Assembly (NCBI GenBank): GCA_025458985.1
Contig: JALORM010000148.1
Location: 1-5,483, forward strand
Source of the DNA: Paracoccaceae bacterium
GTDB lineage: Bacteria; Pseudomonadota; Alphaproteobacteria; Rhodobacterales; Rhodobacteraceae
Length of the DNA: 5,483 nt
Direction of reading: 5' to 3'
Shown here: piece after piece, positions 1-5,469 of the stretch
Layout: each line of letters starts with the position of its first letter
How positions within the stretch are numbered: the stretch's first letter is position 1
Made by a program: the position numbers and the translations under genes
The notes under the pieces: generated by a model
Database searches by the model: none
Told to the model about the DNA's origin: nothing
The model's input: only the letters and a program-made list of their open reading frames with translations

Positions 1-1
1 G

Positions 2-637
2 CTGGTCGCGCCGGATCGCGTGGCCGAGGTGGCGCGGGCCTACGCGGCCGCCGGGGCGCCCTGCCTGTCGGTGACGACCGGGCGCTGGCACGGCGGGTCG
101 CTTGCCATGGTGGCCGAGATCGCCGCCGCCACGGGGCTGCCGGTGCTGCGCAAGGATTTCCTGACCACCCGCCGCCACCTGTCTGAAACCCACGAGGCCG
201 GCGGGTCGGCCGCGCTTCTGACCTGCGCGCTCCTGCGCCGGGCCGATGTGGCGCGGCTTGCGGCCGAGGCGCTGGACCTCGGCCTGACGCCTTTCGTCGA
301 GGCGGCGAGCGCCGACGAGGTCGAGGGACTCGTGCTGCCCGCGGGCAGCATCCTCGCCGTGAACAACCGCAACATCCGCGAGCAGGAAACCGACGACGGC
401 GGGATCGGACGCAGCCTTGCGCTGCTGCGCCTGGCGCGGGAGACGTATCCGGGCCTCGTGGTCAGCGCCAGCGGGATGCTGGCGCCCGAGGATGTGTCGG
501 CGGTGCGGATGGCGGGCTTCGACGGCGTCCTCGTCGGCACTGCGCTTCTCGACGGATCGGGCGGCATCGAAGAGACGACCCGCCGCTTTGTCCTGGCCGC
601 GCGGTTGCCGGCTGGTGCCGATGCGTCAGGCCACTAG
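2..637 (+). CDS. Indole-3-glycerol-phosphate synthase (TrpC) family protein, 5'-partial
   Basis: The family closes the indole ring: carboxyphenylamino-deoxyribulose phosphate becomes indole-3-glycerol phosphate, CO2 and water, in the cytoplasm. The frame is open to the left edge (first full codon at 2). The GTG at 20 would give only 205 aa against about 250-270 for the family and would lack the N-terminal part with the catalytic SPSKG-like segment, so the true start lies outside the window. Visible family landmarks in order are YAAAGAPCLSV, LRKDF (catalytic Lys codon 152-154), FVEA (Glu codon 299-301), AVNNRN (Asn pair 362-367) and DGVLVGTALL near the phosphate site. Odd points: the normally invariant SESG is SASG (Ala codon 467-469), and the usual SVLTE is SVTTG. 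The gene converges on the transporter gene and overlaps its end by 12 bp. Fold assignment is firm; retention of the standard reaction is uncertain. It is more likely a specialised paralogue than the housekeeping trpC. Confidence 0.85.
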   Translation: MVAPDRVAEVARAYAAAGAPCLSVTTGRWHGGSLAMVAEIAAATGLPVLRKDFLTTRRHLSETHEAGGSAALLTCALLRRADVARLAAEALDLGLTPFVEAASADEVEGLVLPAGSILAVNNRNIREQETDDGGIGRSLALLRLARETYPGLVVSASGMLAPEDVSAVRMAGFDGVLVGTALLDGSGGIEETTRRFVLAARLPAGADASGH

Positions 638-1783
638 ACGGCGCCTGAGGCGCAGCGTCCGGGCGACGAGGACCCCCGCCGCCGCCGCGACCAGCCCGGC
701 CACGGCCCAGAACGGCGCGGTCGGCCCGGCCGCGCCATGGGCGAGCGTGGCGTGAACCATCGCCAGCACCTGCCCGCCGCACAGCGCGGCGGCGATGCGC
801 CCCGACAAGGCGCCACGCCTGGCGTCGGACACGCGGGCGAAGGCTTCGACCGTCGCGGCCGGCACGATCAGGCCGAAGCCGGACCCGACCAGCACCGCCG
901 CAAGCACCCCCGCCGCCGGGCCCGAGGCCAGCGCCATCTCGGCCGCGCCAAGGCCGATGACGCCGAAGCCCGTGCCGATGGTGCCGCGTACGCCAAGGGC
1001 CGCGACCACCCGGCCCGACAGCATCGCCGCCGGGGCGCTGGCCAGCGTGCCGAGGCCGATGACAAGGCCCGCCTGAAGCGGGCCGGCCGCAACGCCCGGC
1101 AGGAAGGGCACCTGCGTCGGCAGCAGGTAGAACGCGCCCATCGCCGCAAGGATCGTCGCGACCGGCCCCGCGGCCGTCGCCGGCATTCCGGCGGCAGGCG
1201 CCGCTGCCGGCACGGGACGGTCGGTCCAGTCGAGCCTCAGCGCCGCCGCAGCCACCGGCAGCGCGAGAAGGTAGAGCAGGCAGGCAAGCCGCCAGTCCAC
1301 GGTCGAAAGCGCGCCGCCCGCCAGGATGAAGACCACGGCGGCAAGGGTGTTGGCGCCGGTCTGGGCCGACATCATCCGCACCCGCGCCGCCCCGTCGTAG
1401 CGCCGGGCAATGGCGGCCGTGGCGGCGGCCAGCGCCGCGGCCGTGGCCAGCCCCAGCACGGCGCGCAGGGCAAGGAAGCCCGGATAGCCCTGCGCCAGCG
1501 CGGCGCCGGCGCCTGCCGCGGCGGTCAGGCACAGCGCCCCGGCGATCACGGTCCGGGGCGACATCTCCGCCAGCCGCCGCGCCACCTGCGCGGCCGACAG
1601 CATCACGACAAGCGCCGGCAGGATCAGCGCGAACCGCGCGAGCCCCGGAGAGGTGCCGGCCGGCGCAAGGTCGGCGTGGAGGCCCGACAGCGCGGGCGCG
1701 ATGGCCGCGCCGCTCATCACCGTCGCGGCACCCGTCGCCAGCAGGACGGCCCCGTGGCCGGGCCAGGCCGGGGCGCGCGTCAC
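626..1783 (-). CDS. Major facilitator superfamily transporter, probable exporter
   Basis: This encodes a 385-aa inner-membrane protein, about the usual size for a 12-helix MFS permease. Hydrophobic segments of about 20 residues rich in Ala, Gly, Leu and Val recur along its whole length, for example around residues 11-32, 50-66, 78-98, 102-126, 143-160, 165-182, 235-255, 267-285, 290-312, 330-348 and 357-375. A polar, Pro/Ala-rich linker near 184-206 suits the central cytoplasmic loop between the two halves. The loop 2-3 signature is degenerate (ARRLAEMSPRT, residues 68-78). The start is GTG at 1783, whose GTGA overlaps the stop of the oxidoreductase gene. No good Shine-Dalgarno precedes it, which suggests translation by coupling. 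It is the last gene of the operon. Being last in a biosynthetic-looking operon, it most likely exports the product, but substrate and direction cannot be read from sequence. Confidence 0.85.
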   Translation of the reverse strand: MTRAPAWPGHGAVLLATGAATVMSGAAIAPALSGLHADLAPAGTSPGLARFALILPALVVMLSAAQVARRLAEMSPRTVIAGALCLTAAAGAGAALAQGYPGFLALRAVLGLATAAALAAATAAIARRYDGAARVRMMSAQTGANTLAAVVFILAGGALSTVDWRLACLLYLLALPVAAAALRLDWTDRPVPAAAPAAGMPATAAGPVATILAAMGAFYLLPTQVPFLPGVAAGPLQAGLVIGLGTLASAPAAMLSGRVVAALGVRGTIGTGFGVIGLGAAEMALASGPAAGVLAAVLVGSGFGLIVPAATVEAFARVSDARRGALSGRIAAALCGGQVLAMVHATLAHGAAGPTAPFWAVAGLVAAAAGVLVARTLRLRRRLVA

Positions 1784-3081
1784 GCCGGCTGCCTGAGGTC
1801 TTCGCGGCCGAAGAGCCGGTCGACCGCAAGGTCGGCCGAGGTCAGGCAGCCTTCCATCGTATGGCCCTCGAGATAGTCGCCCGCGACCTCCAGCCCGGCG
1901 ATCGTGCCCACGCCGCGCAGGAGGTCTCGCTTCACGCGCGAGAAGTAGGGCGCATAGCCGCAGATCCCGCCGGGATGACGGGCAACGTGGGCGGTCAGGC
2001 GCCGCGCCTCGAAGGGCATCCTTTTCGCGAAGGCGGCTTCGGCGGCCGCGATCAGCTCGTCGTCGGGCAGGTGCAGCACCTCGCGCGCGGCGCGGCCCGA
2101 CAGGGTGAAGCGGACGTGGTCCGGCCGGTGCAGGCGGTTGGCCGAGCAGTGGCCCAGGATCGAGCCCGGTTCGAACATGATGGAATGCACGCCCTCGGCG
2201 AAGACCGGCCGGTCGTAGACCGCGTTGATCAGGGCAAGCGGGCGGTAGCGCACCGTCTCGGCCGCGACACGGGCATAGGCCGGAAGCTCGACGAGGCGCA
2301 GAAGCACATGGAGCGGCACTGCCGCGATGACATGCCGCGCGGGCAGGACCTTCGTCGCGCGCCCTTGGCCCATCTCCAGACCGGTCACCCGGCCGCGTTC
2401 GACCACGATGCGCGACACGCGGCTGCCGTAGCGGATCGCCTTTCCGTCCGCGAGCGCATCGTGCAGCCGGCCGGTGCCGCCCCTTATGGCGAAGTGCTGG
2501 CCCTTTCCGAAGCCCGAACAGAACAGCATCAGGAGCGAGGGGTAGAGCTCGGAAGGCTCGGCCGCCCCCATGATCACGGTGAACAGCCTGAGCGGACCGT
2601 CGACCAGAGACCGGGAGAAGTGCCCGTCGATGGGCATGTGATCCCAGTCCCGCTCCACCTGTTCGATCAGTCCCGAAGTGTAGTTCAGCGCGTCGGCCTT
2701 GCTGCGCGCCTCGGCCAGGAACCGGTTGAGCTGCACCGCCGCGCGGAACCCGAGGGCCGAGGCAAGCCTTAGGTCGCCCTTCAGCGTCTTGGACTTCTCG
2801 AGCGCCACCAGCCGGTCGTGCAGGACGATGTGGAAGCCGGGGTGCTGCGGTTCGAACTCGGCGATACCGAACTCGCGCAGCAGCGCGTTGAACCGGGGCC
2901 AGGCCGAAGAGAAGTTCTTGCCGCCGACCTCGAAGGCGTGACCCTCGTGCAGGACCGTCGCCGCGCGCCCGCCATGCAGGTCGCTGGCTTCGTGGATGAC
3001 CGAAGGGATGCCGCGCGCGGCCAGGTAATGCGCCGCGCCGAGCCCGGCGATACCGGCACCGATGATGTGGACAGGCTCCAT
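1780..3081 (-). CDS. FAD-dependent oxidoreductase, amine oxidase/phytoene desaturase-like
   Basis: This encodes a 433-aa flavoprotein of the NAD(P)-binding-like Rossmann / amine oxidase superfamily, which includes phytoene desaturases, protoporphyrinogen oxidase and HpnE-like enzymes. The N terminus has the FAD-binding dinucleotide motif GAGIAG (residues 8-13), an acidic residue at the end of the second strand (Glu31) and the following GGR (37-39). Mid-protein IRGGTGRL (199-206) matches the family's GG-containing FAD or substrate segment. The C terminus has VAGDYLEGHTMEG (399-411), the typical second FAD contact. There is no signal peptide. ATG at 3081 is chosen because the Rossmann strand starts two residues later and a perfect GAGGAG lies 7 bases upstream; the frame is open further upstream but that part is not protein-like. 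It probably oxidises or desaturates an intermediate of the pathway encoded by the operon. The substrate is unknown, and no carotenoid or haem genes are nearby. Confidence 0.87.
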   Translation of the reverse strand: MEPVHIIGAGIAGLGAAHYLAARGIPSVIHEASDLHGGRAATVLHEGHAFEVGGKNFSSAWPRFNALLREFGIAEFEPQHPGFHIVLHDRLVALEKSKTLKGDLRLASALGFRAAVQLNRFLAEARSKADALNYTSGLIEQVERDWDHMPIDGHFSRSLVDGPLRLFTVIMGAAEPSELYPSLLMLFCSGFGKGQHFAIRGGTGRLHDALADGKAIRYGSRVSRIVVERGRVTGLEMGQGRATKVLPARHVIAAVPLHVLLRLVELPAYARVAAETVRYRPLALINAVYDRPVFAEGVHSIMFEPGSILGHCSANRLHRPDHVRFTLSGRAAREVLHLPDDELIAAAEAAFAKRMPFEARRLTAHVARHPGGICGYAPYFSRVKRDLLRGVGTIAGLEVAGDYLEGHTMEGCLTSADLAVDRLFGREDLRQPA

Positions 3082-3088
3082 CGTAGCG

Positions 3089-3094
3089 CTCCTC
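3089..3094 (-). promoter_or_regulatory. Ribosome binding site of the oxidoreductase gene, overlapping the upstream stop codon
   Basis: On the - strand the GAGGAG motif shares its first two bases with the TGA stop of the AfsA-like gene (3095-3093) and sits 7 bases before ATG 3081. It fixes the start of the oxidoreductase gene, and it suggests that ribosomes ending the upstream gene can restart at once. Confidence 0.7.
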
Positions 3095-3929
3095 ACGCTG
3101 TGCGGCGCGCGGCGCCGGGCCGGGCGGTGCGGATTTCGCATTGGGCAAGGACCTGCCCCTCGCAGTCGATCTCGGCGGACCGGATCAGGCGCGACTGCGG
3201 CGCCTCGGCGAAGCCCGCCGGTCCGCGGACCGTCAGGGGCGCCGTGCGGTCGGCCACTGGCGCGAGCTGGCGGAACCCCACGCCGACCAGGATGTCGCGC
3301 ATCCGCGACCCGTCGCTCTGCAGGCGGTTCAGGTACCGCTGAAGCTGCATGAAGGCCTCAAGCAGGTAGAGCGGGTGGATCAGGTGCGCGCTGTCCGACA
3401 TCCGCGAGTCCGGCGGCGGCGGGCGAACCCGGACGGTGGCGGTATCCGGCGTGACGGTCGGCACACCGATCAGGACGTTCTCGGGCCGTACCTTGTTCAC
3501 AGCCTCGCGTGCGCAGGGCACGACCGGCGCGCGGTCGCCCGCCACATCGCCGCCGCCAGCACCGCGGTAGTCCGAAATCTCGACCTGGATCCGGGCCCTC
3601 AGCGTCCCGGCCTGGCCGATCAGGACATCGTAGCGGCTGCGCCCCTCGGTCACGGTGTCCGTCGCGGTCAGCAGGATCGGGCTGCCGAACAGCGCGTACT
3701 TCAGGAAGCTCGCCTCGATCCGGCTGACATACTTGGAGCCCGCCGCCCGGGTCTGCGCCAGTTGCACCGCGCCTTCCAGAAGCAGAAGACCCGGCACGTG
3801 GTCCAGCGGATGGTCGAAGAAGAACGGGTGACGCTGGTCGACCTTCAGATGCGCCGAAAGCGCCCCGTTGCTGCCTGTGGGCGTGAGGACGTCGTTGCGG
3901 ATGTCGGTCCGGCTGTCGAGCGCGCTCAT
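3093..3929 (-). CDS. AfsA-type hotdog domain protein (A-factor synthase-like)
   Basis: This encodes a 278-aa protein, slightly shorter than typical AfsA/ScbA proteins (about 300 aa). AfsA condenses a beta-ketoacyl thioester with dihydroxyacetone phosphate (DHAP) in gamma-butyrolactone autoregulator synthesis. The first hotdog domain carries the family hallmark DHPLDHVPGLLLLEGAVQLA (residues 39-58), the long central helix with its His/Asp-rich approach. NKVRPENVLIGVP (145-157) matches the segment that opens the second domain. The second domain has only a degenerate counterpart, HLIHPLYLLEAFMQLQRYL (182-200): the helix is kept but the paired DHPxDHxPG is not. The start ATG at 3929 overlaps the trpA-like stop (ATGA) and is preceded by a perfect GGAGGT (3941-3936) with 6-base spacing. 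It is predicted cytoplasmic. Family membership is strong. Whether it performs AfsA chemistry, another acyl transfer or a dehydratase-like step is unknown. The family is best known from Streptomyces, so its presence beside Trp homologues in a probable proteobacterium is notable. Confidence 0.85.
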   Translation of the reverse strand: MSALDSRTDIRNDVLTPTGSNGALSAHLKVDQRHPFFFDHPLDHVPGLLLLEGAVQLAQTRAAGSKYVSRIEASFLKYALFGSPILLTATDTVTEGRSRYDVLIGQAGTLRARIQVEISDYRGAGGGDVAGDRAPVVPCAREAVNKVRPENVLIGVPTVTPDTATVRVRPPPPDSRMSDSAHLIHPLYLLEAFMQLQRYLNRLQSDGSRMRDILVGVGFRQLAPVADRTAPLTVRGPAGFAEAPQSRLIRSAEIDCEGQVLAQCEIRTARPGAARRTA

Positions 3930-4738
3930 CTGGCGACCTCCGCATTCAGGGCTGCGATCAGGGCACTTGCGGCGCCGACCGGGTCGCCGGCGCCAAGACC
4001 CGATTCCAGCGCCGCCGAGACGGCGCTGCCGACGATGGCGATGTCGCAGCCCATGGCGAAGGCGCCGCGCACGTCGCCGGGGGTCTTCAGGCCGAAGCCA
4101 AGCGCGATCGGCAGGGCCGTCTTCCCGCGAAGCGCCGCGATCTCGGGCGAGGCGTCGGGCGGTGCCCCGCCCCCCGACCGGCCATAGCCCGAAACCAGAT
4201 ACAGGAAGGCCGTGGTCCGGCCGACCACCGCGCGGCGGACATCCGGCGGGGAATTCAGGTACATCGTGCCGACGACCGGGATGACCCCCGCCGCGGTGCG
4301 GTGAAACCCGTCGGCCAGGCGCGGCGGAAGACCGTGCGGAAGGATGGCCGCAGCCCCGGCGTCGCGCGCAGCGCGGCAGACCTCGGCGAAGCCGTGCGGC
4401 CGCAGCGTGTGGCTGCAGTCGGCCAGAAGGACGATCGCGATGCGGTCCGAGAACTCGCGGATCAGCGCAAGCGCCCCGTCGAGCCCCGGGTCGTCGGCCA
4501 GCGCGCGCGCATGGGCGCGGCGCAGGGTATCGCCGTCGGTGAAGGCGTTGGCGAAAGGCAGGCACAGCTCGACCATGCCGACACCAAGGTCGACGCAGGC
4601 GCGCAGCAGGGCCCGGGTGGTTGCAAGGTCGGGGTCGCCGACCATGATGAGCGGACAGAGGCTGCGTTGCCGTCCGGCCGCCGGAAACGCCGCGGCGGGC
4701 GACGCATCTCCCGCGAAGGCGCGTGCAAGCGCGGTCAT
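3926..4738 (-). CDS. Tryptophan synthase alpha chain (TrpA) homologue without adjacent TrpB
   Basis: This encodes a 270-aa (beta/alpha)8 barrel, the normal TrpA length. TrpA cleaves indole-3-glycerol phosphate to indole and glyceraldehyde 3-phosphate and normally passes indole to TrpB. Family landmarks are MVGDPDLATT (32-41), MVELCLPF (55-62), AAILPHGLP (130-138), YLVSGYGRSG (180-189), ALGFGL (212-217) and AIVGSAV (234-240). Both catalytic acids align: Glu57 with Glu49 and Asp68 with Asp60 of the enteric enzyme. The loop between them is changed: the usual SDPxADGP is ANAFTDGD, replacing the Asp-Pro pair that signals to TrpB. The usual YYNP region is ADCSH, and DLP is HGLP. Ser stands where GVTG has its Thr. 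The start ATG at 4738 overlaps the trpF-like stop in ATGA, with AGGG upstream. No trpB lies in the window. It may be a stand-alone indole-glycerol-phosphate lyase, analogous to plant BX1/IGL, or a retro-aldolase for another phosphorylated substrate. Confidence 0.85.
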   Translation of the reverse strand: MTALARAFAGDASPAAAFPAAGRQRSLCPLIMVGDPDLATTRALLRACVDLGVGMVELCLPFANAFTDGDTLRRAHARALADDPGLDGALALIREFSDRIAIVLLADCSHTLRPHGFAEVCRAARDAGAAAILPHGLPPRLADGFHRTAAGVIPVVGTMYLNSPPDVRRAVVGRTTAFLYLVSGYGRSGGGAPPDASPEIAALRGKTALPIALGFGLKTPGDVRGAFAMGCDIAIVGSAVSAALESGLGAGDPVGAASALIAALNAEVAR

Positions 4739-5400
4739 GCGATTTCCCTGTAGGCATGGAGCGGCTGCGCCGCGGTGACGAGAAGGCGCGTGGCCTTGCG
4801 CGAGATGATGCCCAGGTGGCGCGCCGCGCTGTCGACATCGGCGGCCTCGATCCGCCGGTCTTCGGAAAGCTGGGACACCCGGTCGGGCGTCAGCCCGCCC
4901 GCCAGCCACAGGCGCGCGCCGTCGAGCCGCGACACCCACTGCTCGACAATGGCCGGGCTCAGCGACCGCCCTGTGCTGCCGATGCCCTGCTCGCCGGCGA
5001 AGCGGTCGATCAGCAGGACATCGCAGCCGGCGGCGGCATAATGGTCGATCCACCGCGCCTCGAGGCAGGTTCCGGCATCGTCCACGTGAAGTGTCTTGAC
5101 CACGGTGAAGCCCTCGGCCTTCAGGCGGGCCACGTCGGCGGGCGGGTTGAACCCGTGCAGCTGCACCATGCCGACGCCCGCCGCCCGCATCAGGGCCGCC
5201 ACCTCGGCGACCGGGCGGCGCACGCAGACCGCCAGTGGGGTGACCTTCGCGCAGCGACGGGCGAGCGCGGCGAAGGCGCTATCCGTCAGCGTATGCCGAT
5301 GGCCCTCTATTCCGGTCCAGAGGCCGACGTAGCGGGCCCCTTCCTGGTCGAGAAGATCGATTTCCTCACCGAGGATCGCGCCGCAGATCTTGATATCCAT
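4735..5400 (-). CDS. Phosphoribosylanthranilate isomerase (TrpF) homologue, divergent
   Basis: This encodes a 221-aa (beta/alpha)8 barrel, within the usual 200-230 aa range. TrpF performs an Amadori rearrangement of phosphoribosylanthranilate to carboxyphenylamino-deoxyribulose phosphate, the substrate of TrpC. The catalytic Cys is present in KICG (residues 4-7), VQLHG is intact (79-83), the catalytic Asp is Asp132 in LLIDRF, GSTG stands for the GGTG loop (141-144), and LAGGL (166-170) is the first half of the phosphate site. Arg35 may replace the Arg of the normal SPR motif, which is otherwise changed to GIEGHRH. The usual final loop vDvsSGVE..pG.KD is ADVDSAARHLGIISRKA (187-203), so SGVE is lost. 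The start ATG at 5400 is the first in frame, just before the first barrel strand, with a weak AAGGTGG upstream. It is the first gene of the operon, and its TGA overlaps the next ATG by 4 bp. It is probably a specialised paralogue; the activity is uncertain. Confidence 0.85.
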   Translation of the reverse strand: MDIKICGAILGEEIDLLDQEGARYVGLWTGIEGHRHTLTDSAFAALARRCAKVTPLAVCVRRPVAEVAALMRAAGVGMVQLHGFNPPADVARLKAEGFTVVKTLHVDDAGTCLEARWIDHYAAAGCDVLLIDRFAGEQGIGSTGRSLSPAIVEQWVSRLDGARLWLAGGLTPDRVSQLSEDRRIEAADVDSAARHLGIISRKATRLLVTAAQPLHAYREIA

Positions 5401-5440
5401 GCCGTGAATTCCACCTTGAATTACATTCGGTCATCACGGC
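5401..5440 (-). promoter_or_regulatory. Possible leader stem enclosing the ribosome binding site of the trpF-like gene
   Basis: In the transcript (- strand) GCCGTGA (5440-5434) can pair perfectly over 7 bp with TCACGGC (5407-5401), which ends directly before the ATG at 5400. The 26-base loop contains the AAGGTGG ribosome site. Such a stem could tune access of ribosomes to the operon's first start. It exists only if transcription begins upstream of 5440, and its stability was not computed. Confidence 0.3.
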
Positions 5441-5469
5441 AGAGCGTAGCTGTACGACCGCATTTCAAG
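5415..5469. repeat. Imperfect inverted repeat, candidate operator
   Basis: The left arm (5415-5432) holds CTTGAA and CGGTC. The right arm (5456-5469) holds GACCG and TTCAAG, which are their exact complements in mirrored order. The inner and outer blocks are 7 bases apart on the left and 3 on the right, so the dyad has a 4-base slip; 23 bases separate the arms. It overlaps the possible TTGAAA box. It could bind a regulator of the operon, but no regulator gene is in view and chance cannot be excluded. Confidence 0.35.

Noticed and set aside
20..637. GTG at 20 as the real start of the TrpC-like gene
   Set aside because: The reading frame is open to the left edge and the family's N-terminal catalytic region would be missing, so the gene is cut by the window.
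1780..3081. Assignment of the flavoprotein as phytoene desaturase, HpnE or protoporphyrinogen oxidase
   Set aside because: Only general FAD-binding motifs are recognisable and the gene context offers no support for any of these pathways.
1784..3148. N-terminal extension of the transporter frame back to 3148
   Set aside because: The extra 455 codons overlap the oxidoreductase gene and read as an Arg-rich shadow; the membrane protein begins at GTG 1783 with a standard GTGA overlap.
737..4284. Long + strand open frames lying opposite the operon (for example 737-1876, 1861-2772 and 3141-4187)
   Set aside because: They are antisense to well-recognised genes, have low-complexity Arg/Gly/Ala/Pro compositions and no family motifs, as expected from GC-rich DNA with few stop codons.
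2..5400. Ordinary tryptophan biosynthesis operon
   Set aside because: trpB is missing next to trpA, unrelated AfsA, flavoprotein and transporter genes share the operon, and all three Trp homologues depart from conserved motifs.
5332..5463. Short leader peptides on the - strand (9 codons from 5463, and 22 codons from 5434 including one Trp codon) as an attenuator
   Set aside because: Neither has a ribosome site, Trp codons are not clustered, and no terminator hairpin with a U run follows, so a trp-type attenuator is not supported.
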